Source of the DNA: Brevibacillus gelatini
GTDB taxonomy: Bacteria > Bacillota > Bacilli > Brevibacillales > Brevibacillaceae
DNA length: 57,912 nucleotides
NCBI RefSeq assembly: GCF_003710935.1
Contig: NZ_RHHS01000063.1
Span: 1 to 57,912, forward strand
Direction of reading: 5' to 3'
Below the pieces are notes generated by a model that saw nothing but the letters and a program-made list of their open reading frames with translations, searched no databases and had not been told where the DNA came from. A program made the position numbers and the translations under genes. Below, in pieces: positions 29,886 to 43,000 of this stretch. Each line of letters opens with the position of its first letter. The first letter of the stretch is position 1.

Positions 29886-31313
29886 TCAAAGTAGGAACGT
29901 TTTGTTTGTGCAAAACAAGTCGCCATGAAACGGCTTGATGGCATCGATCAGTTGGCTGTACGAGGTGATATTCACCAGCTCGCCGTCCCGCTTTATCAGG
30001 TATAGATGCGAGTAGAGAGCAAACAAGCGGAGGAACAGCTCGTTCGGATCCTTGCCGAAATACCCGCGCAAGTTGTCAGGATTGAACTCGATGACCAGAT
30101 CGGGGTCAAACTTTTTGAATGTTTCCATTCCCCCTTGCAATACTTGAATTTCGGCGCCTTCCACATCGAGCTTAATCAGATCAATTCGCGACAGGCCGCG
30201 GTCAGAAACCCAGTCATCCAGGCGCGTGCAAGTGATCGTGTTGGTGGCGGCAGAGGTCGCTTCACTGGCGATAAACGACCAGCCTCCCCCGCGATCCACC
30301 TCGCAAAACTCGATGATGCCGTTCCGGTCAAATACGCCGAGCGGAACAGGCTCTACGTTGCTTGCGCCATTGTCGTTGAGCGTTTGCTTCAAAAAGGCGA
30401 GGTTGACGGCAGAAGGCTCGAACGCGTACACCTTGCCGCGAGGCGCCAGATAGCTGAGCGCGAGCGAGATCGTGCCGAGATTGGCCCCGATGTCCAGGCA
30501 CGTGTAATCGGGCTGGACGACGCGCTTCAGGACGTTTAGCACGTAATCTTCATATAGACCGTCGGCCATTTCGATGTAGTGCAGGACGCTCTGGTCGGAC
30601 GAGCTGCCATGCACGAGAAACGATTTGTCGTCAAAAGGCAGGCGGAAGGTGACGGTTTTTTGCGCATCTTGCGGGATGGGCGCGTAGATGCGGATAATGT
30701 CGTCCTTGACCTCGAAGTGCAGATCGGGGCGCAGGTTCGCAACGTACTGCTTCAGTTCGGCGATGGTCGGATAGTCGTTTAGCAGCGGGTTTGAGCCGAT
30801 AAAGCAGCGGGCGTCGTCGATCAGAATGACGTGATTGCGCACAGGATGGGACAGGATGGCCGCCAGTTCTTCCAAAATCGGTGTATCCAGATCGCCTTTT
30901 GCAGATTCAGTCGACAGCGGGATGTAATGTCCGTCCAGCCAGAACAGGCAAGGCTCCGAAATGGAAGCGAGCAGCTCGGGGAGCACCTTGGCGCTGTCTC
31001 CGTGCAGGATGGAGATGTGCTGGTCGGCGGCAAAATGGGTTCTGGCGGCGAGGTACAGGGCGGGGTCAAGTTCGATGGAAAAAATGCGCGAGAACACGTC
31101 CTTTTGCGCGGCCACCATGTAACCGCGATACGTGCCTGTCTCAATGAAGGTGCGAATCTGATGGCGTTTTCCATACTCGGTGACGGCTGCGGTTTTGACC
31201 TCGTACGGCGGGGATTCCAGCAGCCAGAAATCCCACGTCTCCTGAGCGGTGAGGGGAAAAGGGATGCGCAACTCCTGTTGCCACACCCGCCGGATTTCTT
31301 CCATACGTGACAT
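29886..31313 (-). CDS. Two-domain FkbM-type methyltransferase
   Basis: A 475-residue protein with two methyltransferase-like halves. The N-terminal half (about 45-215) has TFIETGTYRGYMVA, FSIELDPALYLAA and LFWLDGHY, like small class I enzymes. The C-terminal half (about 245-470) is an FkbM domain: CLDIGANLGTISLALSYLAP, VYAFEPSA, and LIKLDVEGAEIQVLQGG. FkbM enzymes O-methylate sugars or polyketides. It is the last gene of the minus-strand glycan operon, so a methylated sugar is a reasonable guess. Start ATG 31313 is favoured because AAAGGAG lies 8 bases before it; another in-frame ATG at 31319 is too close. Confidence 0.88.
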   Translation of the reverse strand: MSRMEEIRRVWQQELRIPFPLTAQETWDFWLLESPPYEVKTAAVTEYGKRHQIRTFIETGTYRGYMVAAQKDVFSRIFSIELDPALYLAARTHFAADQHISILHGDSAKVLPELLASISEPCLFWLDGHYIPLSTESAKGDLDTPILEELAAILSHPVRNHVILIDDARCFIGSNPLLNDYPTIAELKQYVANLRPDLHFEVKDDIIRIYAPIPQDAQKTVTFRLPFDDKSFLVHGSSSDQSVLHYIEMADGLYEDYVLNVLKRVVQPDYTCLDIGANLGTISLALSYLAPRGKVYAFEPSAVNLAFLKQTLNDNGASNVEPVPLGVFDRNGIIEFCEVDRGGGWSFIASEATSAATNTITCTRLDDWVSDRGLSRIDLIKLDVEGAEIQVLQGGMETFKKFDPDLVIEFNPDNLRGYFGKDPNELFLRLFALYSHLYLIKRDGELVNITSYSQLIDAIKPFHGDLFCTNKTFLL

Positions 31314-31337
31314 GAGCATGCTCCTTTCGTGAATCCG

Positions 31338-33427
<2,090 letters not shown>

Positions 33428-34669
33428 TCACAGCGAAGGGACTGGATTCCTGTTTTTCAACAGCCAGTCAGCTACCTTACGGGGATTTGTTTTGTAGTGC
33501 ACATAAAACTGGTACTCCTGCGCGGAGAGTGGAAATACGTTCTGAACCTGAAAGCTGACAGTGCCGTTGCCTTCTGCCGCTTCGCTGTCCGGGAGTGCTT
33601 GCTGGCGGCTGCAAACAAGCTCGACAAACGAGTTGGGCTCACTGACAGGAACCGGAATGCTCGTTTCAAACGGCCCGGCCGGAATGACATGATGGGCAAC
33701 AGGAGCATGGTTGACCATGACATGCACGTGAACGGGCTGATCGAACAGCGGATTCACGCCTTTGATGAGCAGGGCGTGCATCGGTTGGGCCGGATCGACA
33801 TGCAGGTGCAGCCGGTAGCGCGGCGGAACCCAGGAAGACGGGTAGCGGTTGCTGTCCACGAGAATCGGCGTGTTGCCAAAAACCCGGTAGCTTTTGAACA
33901 GGTCGAGGTACCAGAACACCCCTTTGCCTGGGTAGTGCGTCAAAAAATGGTACAGCCAATGGTTGGCAACAGTGCCAAAGTGGCGGACGCTGGCCAGCAA
34001 AATCTCAGGCAGACCGAGATCGACCTCCAGCGCGATGGATTTACAGGCAGGATGCAGGCGGGAGGCGGCGAGAAAGTCTTGGATGTGACCGACTGCATAC
34101 GATTTGGAGATGCGCATCCATAAATCGTAATCCATGCAATAGTGCAAGTTTTCATCGACGCCCCCGACCGCCTGGAACACCTCTTTGCGGATAAAGGCAG
34201 CCGGCTGGCAGATGATGCAAAATACAAACAGCGCCTGGCGGGAAAACGGCTTCGTCGGGTAGACACTGGTGATCTTGTCCTCGGCGTTGATGTGCAGGGC
34301 GTTGCCGTACACCATGGCCCATTGCGGATTGGCTGTCAGGGCGCTCACCGCTTTTGTGACTGCTCCCGGCATGTATTTGTCGTCGGAGTTCAACCAGCCG
34401 ATGATTTGTCCGTTCGCAAACGCCAGGCCTTTGTTGATCGCATGCGACTGGCCGCGATCCGGCTCGGAAATATAGCGGAAACGGTCCCCCAGATGCGTGT
34501 ACTCCCGCAAAATATCCACCGTACCATCGGTAGAGCCGCCGTCGACGACGATGTGCTCGATGTTCGGATAATCCTGGCTCAAAACACTCTCAATTGTTTT
34601 GCGGATGTAAGCGGACTGATTGAACGAAGGCGTGATGATACTGACCAGCGGCAAGTTATAATGTCCCAT
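33428..34669 (-). CDS. GT2 glycosyltransferase, paralogue of 22182-23369
   Basis: A 413-residue enzyme with the same two-part layout as the GT2 enzyme at 22.2 kb: LVSIITPSFNQSAYI, VDGGSTDGTVDILREY, ISEPDRGQSHAINKG, GWLNSDDKYMPGA and HYCMDYDLWMRI in the catalytic half. The C-terminal half starts NRYPSSWVPPRYR, with HALLIKGVNP. The two are clear paralogues from end to end. It sits second in the minus-strand operon; its ATG overlaps the rmd stop by one base (TGATG), and GGGGGGAGG precedes it. The donor may be a GDP-deoxyhexose made by its neighbours (inference). Confidence 0.9.
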   Translation of the reverse strand: MGHYNLPLVSIITPSFNQSAYIRKTIESVLSQDYPNIEHIVVDGGSTDGTVDILREYTHLGDRFRYISEPDRGQSHAINKGLAFANGQIIGWLNSDDKYMPGAVTKAVSALTANPQWAMVYGNALHINAEDKITSVYPTKPFSRQALFVFCIICQPAAFIRKEVFQAVGGVDENLHYCMDYDLWMRISKSYAVGHIQDFLAASRLHPACKSIALEVDLGLPEILLASVRHFGTVANHWLYHFLTHYPGKGVFWYLDLFKSYRVFGNTPILVDSNRYPSSWVPPRYRLHLHVDPAQPMHALLIKGVNPLFDQPVHVHVMVNHAPVAHHVIPAGPFETSIPVPVSEPNSFVELVCSRQQALPDSEAAEGNGTVSFQVQNVFPLSAQEYQFYVHYKTNPRKVADWLLKNRNPVPSL

Positions 34670-35652
34670 CAGCCTCCCCCCTTTGTTCGCGCTTGGGCTT
34701 GCAACGTGTCCCGCCAGTATTGCAGCAGGTCGCGCATGGTCTGGTGGAAGGGAATTTCCGGCTTCCAGCCCGTTTGCTCGCAAAAAGCGGTGGCGTCGCC
34801 GAGCAAAACTTCTACGTCAGAAGGGCGCAGTCGTTTTGGATCTACCAAAATCTGGACGGGTGCAGAGGTAAAAGAAAGCAGCGTATCCAACACTTCCTGG
34901 ATGGTGCGCGTGCTTCCCGAAGAAATGTTGTAGACACTCCCGGGCACGCCCCGTTCCAGTGCGAGCCAGTACGCTTTGACGACATCGCGCACATCGGTAA
35001 AGTCGCGCCTTGCTTGCAAGTTTCCGACGTACACATGCGGGGGCTGCAAGCCAAGCTCGATCTGGGCAATTTGCTTGGCGAAGTTCGACGTCACAAACCG
35101 CTCGCCCCGCCGCGGCCCCGTATGGTTGAAGGTGCGGGTGCGGACAATCGACAATCCGTAGCTTTGAAAATATTGGTAGCCGAGAAAGTCCTGCGCGATC
35201 TTGCTGACGGCGTACGGACTTTGCGGACGCAGCGGGTTCGTTTCCTGCACAGGCAATTCATCCGGATAAACAAGGCCGTATTCCTCGCTGGAGCAAGCCA
35301 CCTGGATTTTGCATGGAATATCTGCCATTCGGACGGCTTCAAAAATGTTCAGCTGGCTGACGATATTGTTCATCAATGTTTCGGCGGGAAAACTCCAGGA
35401 GGCGGGGACGAAGCTTTGGGCAGCGAGGTGGTAAATGTGTTCAGGCTTGATCTGGGCAATCATCTTCTCGACAGCTTCGCGGTCCTGCAGCTCGCATTCT
35501 ACAAGCCGGATGCGGTCTGCAATATGTGCGATATGGTCCATCCGGCTGCGTGCCCGGTAGGTTCCGTAGATTTCGACGTCGCCGCGCGCGAGCAGGTACT
35601 CTGCCAAATGGCTGCCGGCAAAACCGGTAATGCCGGTAATCAAAGCTTTCAA
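34669..35652 (-). CDS. rmd: GDP-6-deoxy-D-mannose reductase (GDP-D-rhamnose synthase)
   Basis: A 327-residue extended SDR. It matches the Aneurinibacillus RMD pattern as I know it: ALITGITGFAGSHLAEYLL, SSEEYGLVYPDELPVQETNP, SPYAVSKIAQDFLG (YxxxK), RTRTFNHTGPRRG, VGNLQARRDFTDVRDVVKAYW and RLRPSDVEVLLGD. RMD reduces GDP-4-keto-6-deoxymannose to GDP-D-rhamnose, a sugar of S-layer glycans in this bacterial group. A true gmd lies at 38683, so this gene need not duplicate that step, although gmd activity cannot be ruled out by eye. TTG 35652 follows GGGGGG by 7 bases. It heads the minus-strand operon. Confidence 0.85.
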   Translation of the reverse strand: MKALITGITGFAGSHLAEYLLARGDVEIYGTYRARSRMDHIAHIADRIRLVECELQDREAVEKMIAQIKPEHIYHLAAQSFVPASWSFPAETLMNNIVSQLNIFEAVRMADIPCKIQVACSSEEYGLVYPDELPVQETNPLRPQSPYAVSKIAQDFLGYQYFQSYGLSIVRTRTFNHTGPRRGERFVTSNFAKQIAQIELGLQPPHVYVGNLQARRDFTDVRDVVKAYWLALERGVPGSVYNISSGSTRTIQEVLDTLLSFTSAPVQILVDPKRLRPSDVEVLLGDATAFCEQTGWKPEIPFHQTMRDLLQYWRDTLQAQARTKGGG

Positions 35653-35861
35653 GAGGCGTCCCCCCTTGTTCGTGATGGTTTGGCGAAAGCAGGCGAACCG
35701 CCTGAAAAGCGAGAAAGCAGATGCTTTATATATAGTAAAAACATGCACAGACTGGCACGGCGAATGTCTTTTGCGCACACGACCGTTTGCAGGGGGCATG
35801 CAAGCAGAAAAGGGAAGTTGCTGTCCGCCTTTTTCGCCTTTTTATGGAACAAGGGGAGCAA

Positions 35862-36641
35862 ATGACTAAGCCTTTTGGCCGCATCTCAAATACGATGAAG
35901 AGAAGAGCGCCAAAAGGGAGGTGCACAACCGGGATGGATTCCATCAATCGCTATGAAAAACGGATTTTCTCACAAAACGGCGAGGACGGCATCATCGAAG
36001 AGCTGTTTTTCCGAATCGGGACGAAGAATCGGTTTTTTGTTGAATTTGGCGTCGAGACGGGCGAGGAATGCATGTCTCGCAATCTGGCCTGCACGCACGA
36101 CTGGTCGGGGATTTTGCTGGAGGGGCACCCGCTCAAGTATTTGTACCTGCAGCAAAATTACGCCGCCTATCCGCGGGTAGTTACGCATCAGGCTTTTATC
36201 ACGATGGAAAATATCGCTGCCTTGTTCGCCCGCTTGCAGGTTCCTTTGGAATTTGATCTGCTGACGATTGATCTGGACGGGATTGATTACTGGGTATGGA
36301 AAGCGCTGCATCGCTACAAGCCACGCGTGGTGATAATCGAATACAACGCGTCTTTTCCTCCGCCGCAAAAAAGGGTGGTCGCCTACAATCCGGCGTTTTC
36401 GTGGAAAGGGACCACCTATTTTGGCGCAAGCCTGACTTCACTGGCCGAATTGGGGAAAAAGCTCGGCTATTCGCTCATTGGGACGGACTCGCGCGGGGTG
36501 AACGCCTTTTTTGTTCGTCGAGATTTGCTTGCACAATCCGGTTTTGCCGAGCTGACTCCCGAAGAAGCCTACCATCCGCCGAACTACGGCGCTGCTGGAG
36601 GAGGCCACCCGCACGGAGATGGCCTCTGGCTGGAAATCTAG
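35862..36641 (+). CDS. FkbM-like protein of glycan loci
   Basis: A 259-residue protein. The core, FSQNGEDGIIEELFFRIG, RFFVEFGVETGEECMSRNL, GILLEGHPLKYLYL, LLTIDLDGIDYWVWKAL and VVIIEYNASFPP, has the order of FkbM-domain proteins but lacks a clear glycine-rich SAM loop beyond EFGVETG. Such proteins are common in polysaccharide loci; methyl transfer is plausible but unproven. ATG 35862 has AAGGGGAG 5 bases upstream. ATG 35934, behind AAAGGGAGGTG, would give 235 residues and begin right at the domain. Its stop overlaps the pgcA stop tail-to-tail (CTAG). Confidence 0.8.
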   Translation: MTKPFGRISNTMKRRAPKGRCTTGMDSINRYEKRIFSQNGEDGIIEELFFRIGTKNRFFVEFGVETGEECMSRNLACTHDWSGILLEGHPLKYLYLQQNYAAYPRVVTHQAFITMENIAALFARLQVPLEFDLLTIDLDGIDYWVWKALHRYKPRVVIIEYNASFPPPQKRVVAYNPAFSWKGTTYFGASLTSLAELGKKLGYSLIGTDSRGVNAFFVRRDLLAQSGFAELTPEEAYHPPNYGAAGGGHPHGDGLWLEI

Positions 36642-38386
36642 GCGGGCAGCAGTTGCTGCAAATAGGCAAGTACGGCTTTTTTTATATCCGAGAGTGCTTG
36701 CAGGGCCGCCGCCTCTGAGGTGTTCTTGACGCCAAAATACAGCTTCATTTTCGGTTCCGTGCCGGATGGGCGGATGCAAAACCAGCCCCGCTCGCCCAGC
36801 GTGTACTTCAAGCCGTCGCTTGCAGGCAGCGATAAAGGCTCCGTCCCGTTCGTTTCTGCCAGCCAGCGCTTGCCGTGCAAGTAGTCGTCAATCGAGGTCA
36901 CATGGCGGCCTGCGACAGATGCCAACGGCTTGCTGCGCAAAGCGGCGAGGATGGCGGTCATGGCTTCCATCCCGTCTTTGCCCGGATACGTGATGGAGAC
37001 GAGATCCTCCCGGTAGTGCCCGTACTTTGCATACAGCTCCTGCAAGCGCTGGTAGAGACTGGAGCCTTGCGCGAGCAGGCAGGCACAGGCGTCAGCAAGC
37101 AGAAAGGCCGCCTGCACCGCGTCTTTGTCCCGGACAAAATCGCCGCGCAAATAGCCGCAGCTTTCCTCCAGACCAAACAAAAACGCATGCGTGCCGCTTT
37201 GCGCAAACTCGTGAATTTTTTCCCCGATGTATTTGAAGCCGGTCAACGTATCAATTGTGGCAACGCCGTAGTCGGAGGCGATTGCCCGCACCATTTCCGA
37301 GGTGACGACGGTTTTCACGACGGCTGCCCGGGCTGGAAGCGTCCCTGCCTTTTTTTCCTGTGTCAAAATATAGTCGAGCAGCAAGACGCCTGTCTGATTT
37401 CCGTTCAGAATGACGTACTGGTTCGGCCCTGTCCGGACGGCCACTCCGAGCCTGTCTCCGTCCGGATCGGTGCAGATAATGAGGTCTGCGCCTTTTTTAC
37501 GTGCCTGCTTCAGCGCCATTCGGAAGCTTTCCGGCTCCTCCGGATTGGGTGTCGCGACTGTTGGAAACAGCGGATCAGGCTCAGCCTGCCGGGAGACGAC
37601 ATGTACCTGTGTAAAGCCAAGCGCTTGCAGCCCTTGCGTGATCGGCGCCAGGGTCGTACCGTGCAAGGGGGAGAAAATGATTCGCGGCTGATGCGTGCGG
37701 AGGGCGAGCTCGGCGGCGGGATGGCGCAGTTGTTTTTGACAGGTCATGTAGGCGGCAAACACTTCGTCGCCGATCATGTGCAACAGTCCGCTGTCCATTA
37801 GCTCAGTCACTTCGCTCGTGCCGATTCGCAGTTCATCGCCTGCCTGCTCGATTTTGGCAAAAATTCGCGCGGCTGCTTCCGGCGGGATTTGCCCTCCGTC
37901 TGCGCCGTAAATTTTGTAGCCATTGTATTCGGGCGGATTGTGGCTCGCCGTGATGACAACTCCTGCACTCGCTCCCAAATGGCGGACGGCAAAAGAGAGC
38001 AGCGGCGTCGGGCAAAGCTGCTCGAACAGACAGGCTGTGATGCCGTAGTGGCCAAGCACTTTGGCCGTCTCCAGCGCAAACGTGTGCGAATGGGCGCGCG
38101 AGTCGTAGGCGATCGCCACTTTCAGCGCGGCCAGGTTTGTTTCCTGTTCAAGCAAGTGCAGGGCCAGGCCAGCCGTGGCTTTGCGGATCGTGTACATGTT
38201 GATTCGGTTGATACCCGGCCCCATCACCCCGCGCATTCCTCCCGTCCCGAAGGAAATTGGCTTGTAAAAGCAGTCCTCCCGTTTTTTTTCGTCGCCTTCC
38301 AACTGTTCGAGCTGGCGGCGAAGCTCCGGTTCCAAGTCCGGGTATTCCTTCCAGCGTGTATAATGTACCTGCCAATCTGTTGTCAT
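36638..38386 (-). CDS. pgcA: Phosphoglucomutase/phosphomannomutase
   Basis: A 582-residue alpha-D-phosphohexomutase, the length of B. subtilis PgcA. Near the N-terminus FGTGGMRGVMGPG binds phosphate; the phosphoserine loop is VITASHNPPEYNGYKIYG; the metal loop is CTDPDGDRLGV; the sugar-binding loop is GLEESCGYL. It interconverts glucose-6- and glucose-1-phosphate and probably mannose-6- and mannose-1-phosphate, feeding RfbF and ManC. ATG 38386 follows GGGAGTG by 9 bases; the GTG at 38404 lies in front of that site. It is divergent from gmd. Confidence 0.93.
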   Translation of the reverse strand: MTTDWQVHYTRWKEYPDLEPELRRQLEQLEGDEKKREDCFYKPISFGTGGMRGVMGPGINRINMYTIRKATAGLALHLLEQETNLAALKVAIAYDSRAHSHTFALETAKVLGHYGITACLFEQLCPTPLLSFAVRHLGASAGVVITASHNPPEYNGYKIYGADGGQIPPEAAARIFAKIEQAGDELRIGTSEVTELMDSGLLHMIGDEVFAAYMTCQKQLRHPAAELALRTHQPRIIFSPLHGTTLAPITQGLQALGFTQVHVVSRQAEPDPLFPTVATPNPEEPESFRMALKQARKKGADLIICTDPDGDRLGVAVRTGPNQYVILNGNQTGVLLLDYILTQEKKAGTLPARAAVVKTVVTSEMVRAIASDYGVATIDTLTGFKYIGEKIHEFAQSGTHAFLFGLEESCGYLRGDFVRDKDAVQAAFLLADACACLLAQGSSLYQRLQELYAKYGHYREDLVSITYPGKDGMEAMTAILAALRSKPLASVAGRHVTSIDDYLHGKRWLAETNGTEPLSLPASDGLKYTLGERGWFCIRPSGTEPKMKLYFGVKNTSEAAALQALSDIKKAVLAYLQQLLPA

Positions 38387-38577
38387 GGTTGTCTTCACTC
38401 CCACCGATAAATGCAGATCGTTGCTTTAGGATATTACCGGGCGCGGAGGGGAGTGAAGGCTCCGGGCAAAATTGCTGCCGGCTGTGGCCGTCCACCTGGC
38501 GGGCTCGGAACTGCCGCAGGAAGATACGCAAAACATTTGCCAGTCGGCTTGCATATAAATAAAACAGTGTGAAATGA

Positions 38578-39651
<1,074 letters not shown>

Positions 39652-39809
39652 AGTCGCCGGAGGAGAGAGGGGGAAGGTCGCTGTCACCTGCATGGTTGTT
39701 TTTTGTGCAAAAACGGAGCGGGTGAAGCTGCCCGTGTTCATGACCGCAAGCAACACTTCCGTTTCAAAACTGGCGTTATCAAGGTCTAGGTAAAAGAGAG
39801 TAGAAAAGG

Positions 39810-39838
39810 ACGTTCCTGGAGACAGGGGCGTTTTTTTG
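39810..39838 (+). terminator. Terminator downstream of gmd
   Basis: ACGTTCCTG and CAGGGGCGT pair (two G-U) around a GAGA loop, followed by seven Ts. The rest of the gap 39652-40073 holds the promoter below and a long untranslated leader, but no gene. Confidence 0.8.
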
Positions 39839-39890
39839 TTGCAGACGAGCGGGTTTTTTAAAAAAAGGGAAATTAACAAATAAAATGTTG

Positions 39891-39919
39891 TTGAACCAAT
39901 TTTAGTAATTCATTATAAT
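39891..39919 (+). promoter_or_regulatory. Sigma-A promoter of the giant subtilisin operon
   Basis: TTGAAC (39891-39896), a spacer of exactly 17 bases and TATAAT (39914-39919). Transcription from about 39926 would give a leader of some 150 bases before ATG 40074. Confidence 0.8.
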
Positions 39920-40073
39920 TCAATCTATGTGTTTATAGGAATATTTTACTATTTTTGTTTTGTTGTTGAAGTTATGCAAGAAAGAGAGGGGGTCTTTCGA
40001 ACGAGACAAGCTGGCTGACTTGCGTGCATACGAGCAGGCAAATGAAAACTACGAAAGATGAGGAGTTACCGGA

Positions 40074-43000
40074 ATGAACCAGAAATTCATCCGTCTTGTC
40101 AGTGTTTGGCAAGCATTCTTGTTCGTTTCGCTCCTGCTTCTGCAACTGGTTCCCGAGCATGCAGGGGCGAGCGCAAACAGCAAGACGTACCTGATTGGCT
40201 TTAAAAACAGCGAGAAGGCTACGGTGAGGGCGATCCAGCGCTCGTCCGTGCAACAGCTCAGTCCAAGGGTGATGGTAGCCAAACTGACGGAAGGCGAGAG
40301 GCAGGCGATGGAGCAAGACCGAAACGTCGCCTACATTGAGGAGGACAGTGCCACTGAGCTTGCAGCAACAGACCTGGCACAACACCAGCAAGTACCGTGG
40401 GGCATCGCGCATATCGGTGCGAATGCAGCTCGCAACAAGCAGTACATGGGGGAAAACATCCGGATCGGGATTTTGGATACCGGAATTTCCAGCCATCCTG
40501 ACCTGGAAGTCAAAGGCGGCGTTTCCTATATCGAGGAAGAGCCTGGGTACAGCGATAACCATGGACACGGAACGGCAGTAGCTGGCGTGATCGCCGCCAA
40601 AGACAACGATTTCGGCATTGTCGGGGTCGCGCCAGAGGCGGAACTTTATGCGATCAAGGTGTTGGACCAAAAAGGACATGGCACCTACTCCAGCATGATT
40701 CAAGGGATTGAATGGGCAATTCAAAACAAGATGAACATTATCTCGATCAGCGCGGGCGGCTTGATCGACAGTCGGGCGTTGCACGACCAGATCAAAAGGG
40801 CCAATGACCACGGGCTATTGGTCATTGCTGCGACCGGGAACCGGGGAATTGGCGAAGAAACGGAGCTGTTCCCTGCCCGATATGCAGAGGTATTGTCGGT
40901 CGGTGCAATCGATCAGGAAAACCAGCGCGCTGATTTTTCCAGCGTCGGAAAAGGACTCGACCTGATGGCACCTGGCGTGGACATCATGAGCACGGGGCTT
41001 GCCGGGGGCTATCAGACAAGCTCGGGTACATCTTTGGCTGCACCGCACGTAGCCGGGGCGGCGGCGGTGATCTGGTCTGGGAACGAAAAGACGACGAATC
41101 ATGAAGTGCGCAAACTTTTGACTGAGAGCGCTACTCCGCTCGGAGAGTCTCGTTTTTACGGAAAAGGGCTGCTCAACCTGGAAGCGGCTTTGGGAGAGGA
41201 GGAAGAAAGGAATTCCGAGATCGAATCGTTGCATTCTTCTGTCAGCGAGCTTCAGTTGGAACAAGGGGAAAGCCGCCAGTTGAAAGTGACAGCGGAGCGA
41301 ACAGACGGCACGGTTCAGGACTTGACCGGGCAAGCCAGCTATACGAGCGAGAATGAACAAATCGCCAAGGTCAATCGCTCTGGTCTGGTCAGCGGTATCG
41401 GAATCGGCGAAACAAAAGTGATCGCACAGTTTGCAGGCAAGGCAATCGAGATTGCTGTCAAGGTGCGTGAGGCTGCTCCCTTAACGCCGATTGGTGGGCT
41501 GGATCGACCGGAAGACGGCGAACTGGTCAGCGGACTGTACGAGGGAAAAGGCTGGTATCTTGACCCTTCCGGCGTAGCGCAAATCCGCATTTTGGTGGAT
41601 GGAGTCCCGGTCGGTGAAGCGCAGTACGGCGACCCGCGGCCAGACCTGGAGGCAAAATATCCGGCCTACCGCAATGCGCATGCTGGCTTTCATTTTTCAC
41701 TGGATACTCGTGACATGACACCTGGGGCACATACGCTTGCAGTCGCCATCGAAAATTCGCTGGGAGAGCAAACGCTTATCGAAGGAACGACGTTTTACAT
41801 TGGCGACAGCCCCATGGCGGAGGGCTTGCAGGCAGATGTCAGGCGGTTGGAGCTTGCTCCCCGAAAAACGCATCAGCTGCTGATCTCCAACATTTTGCCT
41901 GATGATACGGTAACAGACGTGACGGAACTTTCGACCTATGGCTCGTCGGATGACGGGGTTGCTACGGTCAGCGATACAGGCCTGGTGCAAGCCATTGGAG
42001 AGGGAACAGCGACTGTAACAGTCTCCTACGAGGACAAAACGCTGTCCATCCCCGTCCGCGTAGTAATGGAAGCGACGCTCACACCGCGTTGGGAAGTGGA
42101 AAAACCAGCAGATCAGGCGACAGTACGTGGCATGGCTTTTATCGAAGGCTGGTATCTCGATCCGGCGGGGGTGGCCAGAATCGCGATTGATCTGGACGGC
42201 GAGCGATTGGGAGAGGCCCAAACCGGACTGGCTCGGCCTGACGTCGTAGCTGCACATCCCGAGTATAGAGATCCGTATGCTGGGTTTCGATACGCTTTAA
42301 ATACGACAACACTCCTGGAAGGGGCACATGTGCTGAAAGTAACGGCGGTCAGCAACGACGGCACGGAGCGCGTGCTGGCTGAGCGAACTGTGCTGGTCGA
42401 ACGGGAAGAAGCGGCGACAGGCATTGTGTCGAGCATGAGCAAAATCGAGGTCATCCAGGGAAAGACGCAGCAGTTGGGCATTTCCGCGCTGCTTCCAGAC
42501 CAGCGAGTAAAGGACATCACGAAAGAAGCTAGCTATAACGTAGAAAATCCAGCCTTGGCGAGCGTATCGCCTGCCGGACTTGTAACGGGGCTGGAACCAG
42601 GGCAAACAACGATTACTGTTCATTATCAAACACATACACTGGCGATCCCCGTCCAGGTGAAAGCTGCAGCAGAGTTGGCGCATGGCGGGATCGACAGCCC
42701 GCAAGACAACGCCACGATCAGCGGCGTTTACCCGGTGACTGGCTGGTTTTTTGCCTCTGGCGGAGTGGCGAGTGTTGAGGTGCTGGTGGATGGAGCAGTG
42801 GCAGGAGAAGCCACGTACGGCATTGCTCGTCCAGAAGTCGAGATTACAGATGTCTCCGCTCCGGCAAGAGACATCGGCTTCCATTACAGTCTTGACACCG
42901 GGCGATTGCTGGAAGGAACACATACGATTGCGGTCAGAGGAACAGGCAAGGACGGAAAGCAGACGATCATTGGCACGAGAAGTGTTCAAGTCGTCCAGTT

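Noticed and set aside
35653..35861. Promoters of the divergent rmd operon and FkbM-like gene
   Set aside because: AT-rich boxes such as TATATA occur, but none has a matching -35 at the right distance, so none was annotated.
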